Below are positions 22,241 to 34,189 of a DNA stretch of 64,000 bases, piece by piece. The stretch lies in contig CP136069.1 in the NCBI GenBank assembly GCA_032622095.1, positions 81,614,958 to 81,678,957 on the forward strand, read 5' to 3'. A program made the translations under genes and the position numbers. The DNA is from Siphonodentalium dalli. Lineage: Eukaryota > Mollusca > Scaphopoda > Gadilida > Siphonodentaliidae. Every line of letters starts with the position of its first letter. Positions within the stretch are counted from its first letter, which is position 1. The notes below the pieces were generated by a model that was given only the letters and a program-made list of their open reading frames with translations, made no database searches and was not told the origin of the DNA.

Positions 22241-23850
22241 GCACCAGCGACAGGATCCAGGATACGCTACACGTGGCACCACACACCACCACCAGGAGTG
22301 TGACAAATAGTATACAAGTTTGAGTTGTGTGCAACAGTGGGTAGTCGGGTGTTTTGCACCGAACGTCTATAGCAATACCTGACGGTAAAACTGATGGCGG
22401 AAAGTGAACTCAGTACGGGAGCATGATGTAACACTCAGTTCACTGCATGTGAATTAGGTGAATCGAATTCTGAGATTTCCTGTCATGTTCTATACATTAT
22501 ATTGTTCGTTTACCCTATATGAATAGGGGTGGGGTTAATAATAAGGTTACATTCTTCAGACAGTCATCAATTATACTGCTGCGAGCTATGCCGGACAAAT
22601 TGGTAAATAAGTGGACCATATGTGTAGGAATATCCGCCAAGCGATGCGTGTTGTTTCCAATTAGGCAACATGAGGTAGACTGTTGCTCGTCATTAGAAGA
22701 ACCTGTTCGATAAAATATTAAAAGCGTTCGATGTTGCTTGCCGGCCGATAATAAAGAAGAATGGTTTTGTTAAAATACGATCAACAACCCAGCAGAGAAC
22801 CTCAGATTTCAACCCAGGGGCCGAGAAATTTCTAATGCCTCGTAAATTTTCCCGGAAAATTTCAGACAACTTGTTGCATACGGCTATGACCTATATATGC
22901 ACACATAACCAACCAGTTGCCAAACCGCGCCGTTACAGCAGAGCTTGGACGATACCCATCAGTCAATGATGCTGCCGCCACTCACCAGCGGTATCAAATA
23001 CTCAAAATAGAATTTCTGAAGCAAATCCCCGTTTAATCCTTTATGGCAACTTTGCAGTTATGACGATTTTACAATTCAGTATAGCGTATATGCCCAGGAA
23101 CTGTGTTGTGGAAGGAATAATTTTAATGGCCTTGCACTGTGTTTCTCCACAGATCTGAAGCAATTATATGGCACTGTACGGTAGACTGAATTGCACAAAA
23201 TGAATCAATAAAACTTGGTATCCTAAAAACTAGTGAACATTCTTCCCCCGTGAACCAACGCAATTAATAAGCATGTTTAAGACGTTCCGTTCAAACGGAA
23301 ATAAGATAATTTAGCGAACGTCAAAACGACATTTTTAATGACAAAACTTCGGGTGTGAACAAATTAAGGACATATCGGGTTGTAAGGGATACATAGGAAC
23401 GAGAACTCTACCTAAATACCGTCAAGAATATCGAAACAAGAATAATGTTCTGCAATCTGAGAATCAGTAAAAATTGCTTAGAAATTGAAAGGGTCGTCAT
23501 AAACAGCCAAAAGTACAACTCGAGTAAGTAATATGCCGAAAATGCAAAATTGAAGTTGAAAATGAAAAACATCTCCATATTCCTTATATAGTACCGAACT
23601 TCTTTAATACGATACAAACAACGAATAGTTCGTTTATAGAATTTAATTTTAACAAAAAAAGTATAGGTTGTTACATAGTTACATAGTTGTTACATAATTA
23701 TTATATGTTAGCTATATTTATATATCTGTTGTTGTTGTTGTGACATCAGTCGCGCGTGTGCGTCACTAAACTGTTATATGTTAACGCGCTCAGAAATTCC
23801 GACGTTTATCACTCAAATGTTTGCATAAGCATGTCATCTTCGACGAATTT
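22241..23850. other. Unassigned spacer
   Basis: No open frame over about 70 codons and no inverted or tandem repeat that I could bound. Contains TTG-rich microsatellite-like sequence near 23726. Confidence 0.4.
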
Positions 23851-23853
23851 CCC

Positions 23854-24212
23854 TAAATGGGACTGTTCACTAAATCCGGCCATTTATGGGACCATCTCCT
23901 TTTATACTCAACAGAATATATCCAACAAATGAATGAATTTGAGCCATGGATTTGCGCAAAATATACTAATGTGCTCTATGAACGATGCAAACAATATGGT
24001 ATGTATAATGAAAATGAGTTTATGCGTGACTCGAGTAATAAACTCATTTTCATTATAATTGCCATGTTGTTTGAATCGTTCATAGAGCCCACAAGTGTAT
24101 TTTGCACTAACACATGGCTCAAATTCATTCATTTGTTGCATATATTCTGTTAAGTATAAAAGGAGATGGTCCCCATAAATGGCCGGATATAGTGTGCAGT
24201 ACCCCTTTAAAA
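23854..24212. mobile_element. Fold-back MITE, ~170-bp arms
   Basis: AAATCCGGCCATTTATGGG at 23872 pairs with CCCATAAATGGCCGGATAT near 24172. The arms continue inward through TTTTATACT, CAAATGAATGAATTTGAGCC, GTGCTCTATGAACGAT and CATTATAATGAAAATGAGTT-type sequence to a centre near 24030. The matching 77- and 98-codon frames on the two strands are consequences of the palindrome. Confidence 0.9.
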
Positions 24213-24299
24213 TGTGCCTGTATAATTGTTAGACAATTTGCCATCTATATATAAGTGGTGTTTGAAATTATGTTTATATTTTAGCTGCATATTAATTTT

Positions 24300-24740
24300 A
24301 GAGACGCTGGCTCTATATGACGATCAGACGGTCTGATGTGTTCATCACCATGCATGGTGGCGTGCAGAGTGTTCAAGCGACGTAGCCTCATAGAGTCAGT
24401 GTTCAGTCAAAGAAACTAGACACTGCATGGCTATGTATGATGCCCCGACGCTCTGTTCTGTAACGACACAGAGCCAATGTCTAGCCAAAGAGGTGGTGTG
24501 ATGTGAGATGACATATCTACTTTCAAGATAAACTAGACGCTGGTTCTATGACGCTTTGACTGGTCCCGGACTATAAACCTAGTCGTCGTTAGGAGTGGGC
24601 ACGTTATAGTGCGATCTGGCGGCGTATTGCGTATCAGTCAGGGACTATAGTCAATATGACGCCACAACGCTCTAGTTTGGCCGTCATGACTGCGTACAGA
24701 GTAAAGCGACGTAGCACCATAGAGCCAGTGCATAGCGAAC
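24300..24740. repeat. Degenerate short direct and inverted repeats
   Basis: Phrases GCGACGTAGC, CATAGAGCCAGTG / CATAGAGTCAGTG, CTAGACGCTGG and GACGCTCTG recur in both orientations several times. No clear period or ends. Confidence 0.6.
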
Positions 24741-26868
24741 TTTCTAGAAACATTGAACATTGTGCGCTGATTATAGCGTTTCTATATAACAGCTTCATAC
24801 ATGCATGTACAGGCAGATCCCCTACAGGCGTCGACTCATGCCTATATATATATGTATAGTGTTCAGCATGCATGCTCTTCGATAAAACACAACATTCTGA
24901 CAAGTAACCGGTGGGACCGTTAGTAGAGCTGATCGGAGCAGTGAGCAGGGCGGCTGAGCGGAGACTATACACGGATAGTTCCTTTCCGGTGTAAAACCGC
25001 TTAGCAAAATCTTCGGAATCCTTCCGCTTCTGCAGATCCGAACAACTCGACCTTATTTCATCACGTGATTGATTAGGAAAATATTTCGATGTGTGTGACA
25101 GAATGTAACGGGCTGATTAATAGTTTATCGAAGTGATCCACGTAATCAGAGTCTCGGGAGAAACTCTAGATTTACATTCCATTAGATAGATTTCTATAGA
25201 TCGGCGACGTATTGTTAGAAGTCGGAATCCGCCAGTTAGACGAATGTGACCTCGATTAGACAGGGATCCCAATAGAATGTGCTGTTGTTGTGGATTGTGT
25301 ATCCATATGTTAAATCGGTGTCGAGATGTAATCGATGGCTCACTGACAAACACTTCTATTGATTTGATTATATAACTGAACGCAGGTCGGCCGCTGATTT
25401 ACCTAAGCGTCGATGGTTCGTTCGTCCGCGATTGACGTATACTCGCCTTTCGTTTGGGTCTCGCGATATGTCTAATGCGTCTCGCGAAGTTTGACGCTGA
25501 TATACTGAGTATAAAGGCCCCTGAGAATTTACTAACGCTGATAGGGTAGTTTTACTATATATACGAATCTGGCAAATGGATCAATTTGGACAAGGACTAG
25601 TTAACCAATAACTCTCTTGGTTTTATCATATAACTGAAGGCAGGTCAATAGCTGATGTATACGGTGACAAATGCCCACGTTCTTTTGGATATTCTTCATT
25701 CAATACTTGATTGTTAACTCACCCGTATTCGTCTCATGGCAGCTACAATTTCCACTCGACTGCTTGGGCGCGGGACATCTAGTGTGCCAATATACTGAAA
25801 TAAAAAGCAGGATAGATAATCAGACTGCTCCGTTCACTCTTGGCATTGCGAAGAACTTACGGATTCTTCACGTGGTCTTAGCCATCAAAACCAAGATTAG
25901 GACGGCAACCTCACACGACTTCCCCGTCGAGTAAATGTTGAGCTAAAGTTAGAAATGTCTTGTGTCTCTCTGTGGTGTGAATCTTTTGGTATGACTTTTA
26001 TTTTGTAAAGGTGATTTTTGACTAAATAACGGGCATACTAGAGTTATATCTCTTTGAAAGACTCAACACATTGGACGACGACGGGGAAGTCGTATGATAT
26101 TGCCAATTAGGACCATGGCGTTCTTCAAACTCCAATCGACCTCTTGTGTATTCGCCAAGAACCAATATCATTTCTCCAAGAACCAGTTTATTGTCGGTAA
26201 GAGTTACGGTTCTTGTGCAGATGGCGCTAATATCGGCCACGTTCTGTTCCAAGGACGCCATTTGTAGAAGTATTCGATGGCGACAAAAAGGACTTGTCAG
26301 GCAATATAGTGGATTTAACAACAAAAAACGAGTTCAGACGATGAGGTTATTTGACAGTTACATGTATTAAGCGTTGGTTGGACGAATCAGATATGTCTAT
26401 ACCCCAGCTGTAACCACGCTTATACCGTATATACACCGTCCTGCAAAAAGCCTAATTTAGACACGTACCACATACAGATACAGATATATACATATATTTA
26501 CTGACGACACCTGACATCGATTCTGGTTAAGTTTAGGTGATACTAATACGCTTCTAGCAATTGCTCTATACGCTCACATATCCAAAATAGAGAACACCCG
26601 CTATATTAGAGTCGTCAACAGACTATAGTCGGGAATTAAATATGCGGCATAGGCTGTGTGTGTGGGGGAGGGCTACGTTGAACCCAAAATGAAAACGTTT
26701 GATACTGGAGCATTCGGACGGTTGAGTGTCGTGTGAGATGGTCGCGTCTCGAAAAGTGTCTCATCTTAGTGGTAGTTGAACATGTGACTGCAGAGCATCA
26801 ACTTTCACAACGATTGAAATCTGCTAAAAATTTACGATTCTTTTCAACGGCAGCATATTATTCCCTGT
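24741..26868. other. Unassigned spacer with one diverged direct repeat
   Basis: ATATAACTGAACGCAGGTCG (about 25370) and ATATAACTGAAGGCAGGTCA (about 25627) are direct repeats 258 bp apart. A 100-codon minus frame at 26022-26324 has a balanced composition but no domain I recognise; it could be an isolated exon or chance. Confidence 0.4.
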
Positions 26869-26938
26869 GCCAGTGCATTCTCTTATATATGCGAGTCTCC
26901 CAAAAGGGAGCCTCGCATTTATAAGAGAATGCATTTGC
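26869..26938. repeat. Solo copy of the ~69-bp hairpin module
   Basis: CAGTGCATTCTCTTATATAT ... ATTTATAAGAGAATGCATTTG forms one long hairpin of the kind that occurs in pairs inside the TTAA elements at 42.5, 46.6, 49.6 and 55.1 kb. It is preceded by CCCTGTG and followed by CCTAAC as in those elements, but no TTAA terminus is recognisable. Confidence 0.8.
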
Positions 26939-27128
26939 CTAACTTTTGGGTTTGTCGTCGTTTCAGTTGATGTGGGACATATCACGTCAGGTTTATGGAT
27001 AGAGGAAGACCGCGGCGCAGATGATTAATTTCACCTGGAAACAACTCTTAATATATGTAGGAACCACCTACCCCCTTCCTCAAAAAATTCAACTGACAAA
27101 AAAACTTGCCCAGATATATGCATGTGCA

Positions 27129-27537
27129 CAGGGCTGCAAATAGTGTGTCTGTCATTTGCAGAATGAGGTCCCTAGAGGGTGAATTTAGTGAAGCTATCCC
27201 ACACAGCGGGCTAGCATAAATAAAGTCACCCTCTGGGACCTCATTCATCTTAAGACCTAGGATAAGGTTGAAGTTCCCCAAATCAAGTTGGTGGTGTTCA
27301 CCCATTAGTCACCTCGATTATGCATTTTATCATCTGAAATTTATGGGATATAGAAACTGTAGAGACGGGGAAAAAGTTACTAAAACATATTAATTTGAGA
27401 CTATAGCTACTTCCCAGAAGATGAAGCTTAAGAAGAACGAGGTCCCCAGATGGTGAGTTTAGTGACACTAGCCCGCTGTTGTGTCTGGGAATATAATTCT
27501 GCAAATGACAGATATACACTATACATATCAGCACTTG
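27129..27537. mobile_element. hAT-like MITE (family D), diverged copy
   Basis: Ends carry TGCAAATAGTGTGTCTGTC and, inverted, TTCTGCAAATGACAG. Subterminal GAGGGTGAATTTAGTG and its reversed partner GAGTTTAGTGACACTAGC are as in the copies at 32193 and 40582. The outermost bases are too diverged for a target duplication to be called. Confidence 0.7.
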
Positions 27538-27630
27538 TCGGGACTCTAACCTGCTTTGCGATTGCTGGACGGCTTATGTTGGCCTAATGTGACACGCACT
27601 CTATACCAACTGAGCCACGGGAGGCCCCAT
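27538..27630 (-). ncRNA. tRNA-like sequence, probably a SINE head
   Basis: On the minus strand it reads GGGGCCTCCC, then TGGCTCAGTTGG (an A-box match, 27617-27606) and GGTTAGAGTCC (a B-box match, 27551-27541), 54 bp apart. That spacing is longer than in an ordinary intronless tRNA gene and no clean acceptor stem was found. It is more likely a tRNA-derived SINE head or tRNA pseudogene. It directly abuts the MITE ending at 27537. Confidence 0.5.
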
Positions 27631-28779
27631 TCCTATAGATAAGATCGCCGTTCGTACCGCGATGACTATATATATACACTGTGAAAAAAAATCCCGTATA
27701 TAAAACTAACAGCAACTTCTTAGCACGGGCTATCGTCTGTGGTCTCGGATCACGATAAATTCCACCGTAATGGCCGCGTCTGAGAATTTATACCAATTTC
27801 ACGCGTGATTTCCCCGTAATATTTACGGGATTTGCTGAGAGTGTATATAGCGTACACATGAGTGTTGAATCATCCTCGTCACCACCATCTTTAATTCGAA
27901 AAATGCCATTCGAAGTATAGTTCCGCTAAATTACGGTGGTAGTATATATACAATAATTTAAAATACACATGCAATGCCACAATTAAATAAAGGTAGCTTA
28001 TATCGTAGAGGTATGAGTGCAGTAATGTTTTGAATTCAGTCATTGATTATATCACCCACTACCAATATATAGAGGTACCAGCCACCAACCAACGGGGGTA
28101 AAACTGATTATTCATATCTTCCCCGGCATACGAATGAATGAATGGTGGGAATATTATGTTTCTGCACTTTTACTATGTAAAAAATACCCCCAAATGAACA
28201 ACATACAATGATATAGGTCTACTTTTATAACTGAATGGGAGAATATACAATCAGTAACGAACGGGTCTACCAACCGCTATCACGTTTACGGAATAAAAGA
28301 ATAATGGGTGTGATCAATATGTCTAATTGCCATTAGAATCTATAAAATCGCACTCTGGTTTATTGCCAACATTTGCCCCACGCGGAATAAAGTCACAATT
28401 AGGTGGCATTGTGGCGACTCGAGACATGTTTTCTCAGGCGAAGTTAGGCACTCACATAACCCTGTTGTCTTATGGTACCTAATCTGCGTCTCCATTTGCT
28501 CCCAGAGCGACAGTTCAAACACGTGCTCAAACAGATCCTATTGATTTTTGCCTGTGTAATCTTAATTGAGGTGGCCGTGGTCATGACTTCAAATATTGAA
28601 GAAGTTCGATTAAGAGATACACACGTTGATAAATTTCGACGATCTCTCCCAGCTTCACGCATCTGTGATGTTCATGCTCTCAAGCAAAAACCAAAAATAT
28701 TTTTTTTTAAAAGCAGTAGATAATGATATGAATCTCTACTCTGGCTTCGCCCGTAGAGATTCTGTTCAACCAGTTCAAA
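27631..28779. other. Unassigned spacer
   Basis: Contains a phrase related to the family A element end (AACTGAATGGGAGAATAT near 28231), but no second terminus. Frames are under 85 codons. Confidence 0.4.
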
Positions 28780-29085
28780 ACCTGAGAAATGTTTGATGTT
28801 CTAACGGGGAACTTTATAGCTTTGAAAATATAACGCAGGATATAGGCCTAATATGTCTCTTAGTTAATGCATGTTCCTAACTAATGTATTTCACAGTGGA
28901 TGAAGGAGCCTAGCTCGAGAATACATGATTTATGCGACTTTTGTGAGCCGATTTCACGACGAACATGAATTGATTAACCGGGATGGGGAGGATCATCATT
29001 ATAATCAATGCAAGGCGAAATCAACTCACAAAAGTCGCGTAACTCTTATATAATCTCAAGTTGGGGCCTTCACCTACTGTGGACG
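28780..29085. mobile_element. Fold-back element, related to 11300-11560
   Basis: CGACTTTTGTGAG near 28937 pairs with CTCACAAAAGTCGCG near 29023, and the arms continue outward to CACAGTGGATGAAGG and CCTTCACCTACTGTGG. The left flank matches the 11.3-kb repeat. Confidence 0.7.
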
Positions 29086-29160
29086 TCTCATTTATCGAAA
29101 TTTTTCATCCGTATAAATGTAATTTCTCCTTGCATATTATAAAACTGTGTTTTAAGTCGG

Positions 29161-29257
29161 TTAATGGACTCGCGACTTGACATTCGTCAACTAAATAGTT
29201 TCGGCCTGCGGCCTCGGCCATCTAGTTGTTACGGATGTCCAGTAGTTCGTCCATTAA
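29161..29257 (-). repeat. TTAATGGAC fold-back (family H) fragment
   Basis: Starts TTAATGGACTCGCGAC and ends TCGTCCATTAA, an imperfect 97-bp palindrome. It is the inverted counterpart of the units at 41601-41695 and 61621-61714. The flanking TATAAAACTGTGTTTTAAGTC also matches those copies. Confidence 0.8.
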
Positions 29258-30115
29258 CCCTGACTTAAGGTTCGGTCGCGTTCTCTCGGTACAGGATGAT
29301 GAAGAATCCGATACGTTTGTCAGTGGTATTGATCATGAAATTGCAGCTGTGCACTTGCTATAGGCCAGGGAGCCAGAATTATTCATTCATTCTATATATC
29401 GATCCACAGGTAGAAAGCGCACTGCATATTGTTTTTGATCAGTTCAAAAGTAACTCCCTCGTATAAGTTTGCTTACAAGAAAATCAAATCATGTCGAAAG
29501 GTTGGTCATTAACGAGAGTTAATCACTGATAAATGATATAAACTTTTGTGATATCTCCGATGGTTTCTGAAAAGTCGTGGCGAACAAACCTCAATTAACC
29601 ACCAAATGATCGACCCACAACTCGATATTAACTCAGTTTTAGCAACGATTTTGCACCAAATGTTCGATATAATATAGTGTATATATGTGTATACGACCTG
29701 TCCTTGACATTGCCACTAAGCACATTATACCTTCACCGTGTCACTTGTTTTGCTTATCCATCTCCAACACGTAAGGAATTTGTAAGCTATAATGATATAG
29801 TGTACGCTATGTTGACGGAGCTTGGTAATATGACGGGAAAACTGATAATACTGCGGGATAATATTGGGAAAGCACGCGATAAAATTCTCTATTGGTTTCA
29901 ACTTCTAGCAAGGTTTAAAATTACAAAAACGGTGGTGATGGTAACGTCATGTTTCACAAGGCAACCCTTATAACTATGTCAGATATAAGCTGTTGTCGTT
30001 AATTATCTCTCTAACACATTGCCTACTGAGGATGTTGCCATTTGAGTCAAACTTTAACGCTGTTTCCATTTGTATACCAAGAATTTCATTGAGAGTGATT
30101 ATGTTGGTAGTTATA
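29258..30115. other. Unassigned spacer
   Basis: A 98-codon plus frame at 29677-29973 has no recognisable domain. No repeat boundary seen. Confidence 0.4.
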
Positions 30116-30119
30116 CGGT

Positions 30120-30412
30120 CGGGCATCAAACACAGGTGACGATGATGCATTATGATGCTGATGATTATGATGTTCACGACGTTGAGGCTGATGACGACGA
30201 TGGTGATGTTGAACTTGATGCTGATGATGGTGAGCATGTAGACGATTATGATGACATAGGCCTAATAATGATGAATATGATGATGATGACGATGATACAG
30301 ATGACGATGGTACAGATGACGACGACATTGATGACGATGATGCTACTAATGGTGATGACGACTATGTTGACTTCGACGATGATGGTGGTAATGGTGATGA
30401 TGATGCTGTTTT
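30120..30412. repeat. Imperfect GATGATGAC microsatellite
   Basis: About 290 bp of impure GAT/GAC/GGT triplets. It generates Asp/Met-rich and His/Ser-rich frames on both strands, which I do not count as genes. Confidence 0.95.
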
Positions 30413-31080
30413 TGTTGTTTTCTGTATATAGAGTGTAGTTTAATAATGTTATTTATCTAATTCCCATGTTACACATATTGTGTTTGAGTAATATACCATT
30501 ACAATACAAAATTCGAATTATTTATTAGAACAGAGAAATATGACAAACAATTGAGATTTGTGAGTTTAGTCTGTGGTTCAAACCAAGAGAAGAAATAATC
30601 TGGTCCGTCACAACAAATACACTATTGGGTTGTAAAAATACAATGTCTATATGTACTCAATATATAACCAATTATAGAGGAATGTTATCAACTGATAAGC
30701 ATGCTGTGAAAATAATACAGGAGATGAATATCATCTGGTGTTTTAACATTGCAACAACTTCCTCACAAATTCGGGAGAAATATATTTCAGATTAACACAG
30801 GAAGCCCCATAGCCCCTACACATTTAACAAAATGTCATGTATAGAATATGCAGATGTGGTGAAAAGACTATCCATATACTAGAAACGGGTGATCTAGAGA
30901 TGTCAAGCCATCTCCGTCCTGCCAGACACATAATCATCACCAATTTTAACCACACCTACTTACACGGAGGTTGATTCCTTGCCTCTCTGCTTTCTCGATG
31001 TGGTTGTCCAGTGGACACTGTCCATCGTCATTAAGGGGATTAAGTCGCCATGACTTCTACCCCGTTAATATATACAGTTA
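30413..31080. other. Unassigned spacer
   Basis: AT-rich DNA without recognised features. Confidence 0.4.
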
Positions 31081-31099
31081 TGATATTGAATTGTAGTAA

Positions 31100-31440
31100 T
31101 TAGAGTTGTAGTGTTTGTAAGCTGAGCACGATAGGAGTTATTCGTCTTAGTTGTAGTTCTGGTCCCATGGAGAACATGTTGTCAAATTGTTCTTTGAACG
31201 CCTTCATGTAATCTGCCACTACAACATGCTCATGTAAAGCGTTCCATTTGGTAATAACTCTTTGGCTGAAGAAGTGTTCATGCATGTACACCTTTAGTTG
31301 CTTGGTGCTTTTGTAATGTGTAACTGTGCCCGCGAGTTCCTTTGTACAATGCATCCTCAAAGAAGACATGTCTGTTTATGTTATAGATATCGGGAGTGAT
31401 CTTATATACCTCGATCATACCTCTATATTGTATTCCATCC
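31100..31440 (-). pseudogene. C-terminal end of a jockey/CR1-type reverse transcriptase, frameshifted
   Basis: The distal (plus-strand right) part encodes RGMIEVYKITPDIYNINRHV, the lead into the C-terminal tail of non-LTR reverse transcriptases. After a frameshift in the 31300-31340 region another frame gives HEHFFSQRVITKWNAL and a FKEQFDN ending, the standard tail in which RVxxxWNxLP precedes a short helix. Only about the last 110 codons remain; the catalytic RT core is missing. It is an inert 5'-truncated copy of a different lineage from the one at 51608-52757, whose tail has a zinc-finger-like motif. Confidence 0.75.
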
Positions 31441-31990
31441 GTCCCAGAATCCGTGAATTAACCAAATATAAACTTACGTACGATATATAGGTTTATTCAG
31501 GCACCTATACATAGCTTTAAATTTGTTTTGTCGTGTGTGATGATACTTATAGATTCTAGTTCCGGCTTCAGTGTTGAAGCTAACGTCACGCAGGTCGTTT
31601 GACGTCAACCTGATCCGTATGTAACGCGTGCTCCGTACATATATTGATTTGTATGGCAAACATGAGCGCCGCAGACAACCGTGTAATAAATACACATAAC
31701 AACACGAGTGTGTTAATGGGTTTGTGCAACGCCCTATACTTCCGCCATGGCACTGCCATATCAAAAACCAATTAGCACACTCTTGCCGTTGTGTTTATTA
31801 CAGGTCCCCGTCCTAGAATCAGTGCATTAACAAAATAAAGGCTTACAAGGTTTATTTAGGCACTTGCTGGACTTGGTTTGTCATGACTGTGTGATATGAT
31901 GCTTTTATTTTATAGTTCTTGTTTCGTAGTTGAGGTGAACGTCATTTGACGCCAACGAGATGCGTATGGATCCATATACGGATTTGTAAA
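31438..31990. repeat. Diverged tandem duplication, ~368-bp step
   Basis: GTCCCAGAATCCGTGAATTAAC (20-base core) at 31440 is echoed by GTCCTAGAATCAGTGCATTAAC at 31808. AGGTTTATTCAGGCACCT and AGGTTTATTTAGGCACTT follow in order, and then TTTGTTTTGTCGTG and TTGGTTTGTCATG. The second unit is shorter. Confidence 0.7.
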
Positions 31991-32192
31991 TATGGAACAG
32001 AAAAAACATTGTAATTATAGGGCCATGCAAGCGTGTACTATAAAGAACATGTATAATCTACAAATAATGGTAACAACTTTTACTGGAGTCAGTCGCAACT
32101 TGCTAAATGGAATGCTTTGTGAGAGTATAGTATATATAGCAACAAGGAAACAGGCGGCTTCAGGAGAATATACGAGCAACATGCGAAACGGG

Positions 32193-32688
32193 CAAGCCTG
32201 CAAATAGCGTGTCTGTCATTTGCAGAATGAGGTCCACAGAGGGTGAATTTAATGACGCTACCCCACGCGGAGGTATAACATTACCATATTCGCCCTCTAC
32301 GAACCTCACTCTGCTTAGGCCTCAACTGCTATGATGTTCAGATTGAAGTTGCACAGTTGACGTTGGTGATGTTCTTCTATTGCAGTCGCCTCGATTATTC
32401 ATGTACTTTCCACGTGTGTATATTGTAAATAAAATTATCATATCCTATCCTATCCTTCAATTTATGCAAATTAGGGTATATATATAATAGAAACTTCACA
32501 GAAGGGAAAAAGTAACTAAAAACGATGTTAAATTTGAGACTATAGCTACTTCGCAGATGAGGCATAGGCAAAATGAGGTCTCCGGAGGGTGAATTTGATG
32601 ACGCTAGCCCGCAGTGTGGGATAGCATCACCAAATTCACTCTCTGTGAACCCCATTCTGCAATAACAGACACACTATTTGCAGGCTTG
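32193..32688. mobile_element. hAT-like MITE (family D), best copy
   Basis: Long terminal inverted repeats begin CAAGCCTGCAAATAGYGTG and extend about 90 bp through CATTTGCAGAATGAGGT and GAGGGTGAATTTRATGACGC. The 8-bp flanks are GAAACGGG (32185-32192) and GAAATGGG (32689-32696). CA ends with 8-bp duplications are typical of hAT elements. The middle has no coding sequence. Confidence 0.85.
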
Positions 32689-32696
32689 GAAATGGG

Positions 32697-34050
32697 CGGT
32701 TTCGGAAGAATATATGAGCCAACTCCCGTCAACGTGTCAAGATTTTATAAGCTTCTCTTCTATAGCTTAGGGATGTACGGTGCCAACGAATGTATATTTA
32801 TTCACGAATTGGTGGATTTATTGATCTAATTTGAATGCTGACTGTCTTCGAACACGGAATACCCAGACGTTTTATGGCACCGCGATTGAATTTCAAACCG
32901 ACCCAATGCTCTTTGGTGATAATGTATAAGACACATATGTTGTGTAGATAATCATGAATAGCTAAGTGGAATTTGAGTCGAAATCGAAGACGAAGAACGC
33001 GGTAAATATTGGTTTACCGTCAGGATTTTATAAGTCGATGTCATTCAATGCAACCAATCGACAGTGATTCGCTAGCACAATGTAGGAGTTATAACATCGT
33101 TGTCTGGAGCTGTTAGTGGATCCTGCAATAAACTCGGATGTGAGTCAGCATGTGTGATAGACTCGGTCAGGCCTAGACCGCGGACCATGCAGGCGGCCGC
33201 GCTAGAACACACACCCCGGTCCGGTACTTCCGGTTCGATCCACTTTTTGCGCGCATAGAGGTTTTTTTTTTAGCAGAAGACAAACTAAAACAATCGAAAT
33301 TGTATATTGTACTTGCTAGAATATGTATTTACATAATCATGTTGTGTTGGATGTTTCTACCAGTCAACTGAACCGATACCGAAGAACTGATATCAACATT
33401 TTTGCCACAAACATAATTATGCGTATAGTCGTCACCTGCAATATGCGCTTGGTATACATGTACTGGTAGATAAAGGTCATGCAGATGTGATCGATTGATG
33501 ACTTCTTGTTGTGTTAGTGGGCGAAGAAAACAACTTATTTGAACCCAACACCAGTTATACATGCACTACGGGACAAACCTTTGACGAAATGCAGCAATCA
33601 GTATCGGAGAGATATACAAAATGTACTTTCACAAGCGACAGCAGCCAATACTCAAAGGATTATATATAAACAATATCTAATCGGGGTTCACGATTAGGTA
33701 TATAATGGTGTTAAATCTGATAACACCGTCCTGCCACCCGATGTTCGATTAAATATCAGATTATAGCTTATGAATATATCTAATCGGAATTAGCACTATA
33801 GCGGTTTAATGAATACGACATGGTTTAGTTTTAGCCAAAGTTCACACAGTGGGATATCCCCGGTGTTGAGTATTATGCGTATCGTACACTCTTTATGTAC
33901 TCTAATGTAACATAACATGCCTTTTGTTTACTAACAATACGTACGTTATTGACAATAGCATGCTATTTATGCGATATTTATGATTGGTATAAGAACTATA
34001 TGGTGCTCTTAACGGATGTGACTATTTTAACAACAATATCCACCGCGAAG
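32697..34050. other. Unassigned spacer
   Basis: Contains a GC-rich patch with CGGTTCGATCC near 33229, a lone B-box-like string without a matching A box or tRNA fold, and ATCTAATCGG inverted repeats at 33675-33795. No gene. Confidence 0.4.
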
Positions 34051-34084
34051 GCCATCCGTATCTTTAACTCCACCAGAAATACCC

Positions 34085-34185
34085 AACGTTATAACAAGAA
34101 AACAATAGTCAGAAATGGTAACGCCCTCAAGATCATATTATTAGACATATATAAATTATAATATCAAATATATTGGTTTCCTGAA
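34085..34185 (+). repeat. Fragment of the KTIVRNGNALKI repeat, copy 2
   Basis: Encodes QRYNKKTIVRNGNALKI on the plus strand, with wording shared at DNA level with 22125-22180 and 37137-37172 (AGTCAGAAATGGTAACGC). The frame ends shortly after. Confidence 0.6.
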
Positions 34186-34189
34186 TGCA

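Noticed and set aside
23857-24153. Paired 98- and 77-codon frames on opposite strands as genes
   Set aside because: Their near-identical peptides come from the two arms of a palindrome.
30070-30438. Asp-rich and His-rich frames on opposite strands
   Set aside because: Both are translations of one trinucleotide repeat.
33170-33245. tRNA gene around CGGTTCGATCC
   Set aside because: Only a B-box-like string is present; no A box at the right distance and no cloverleaf by eye.
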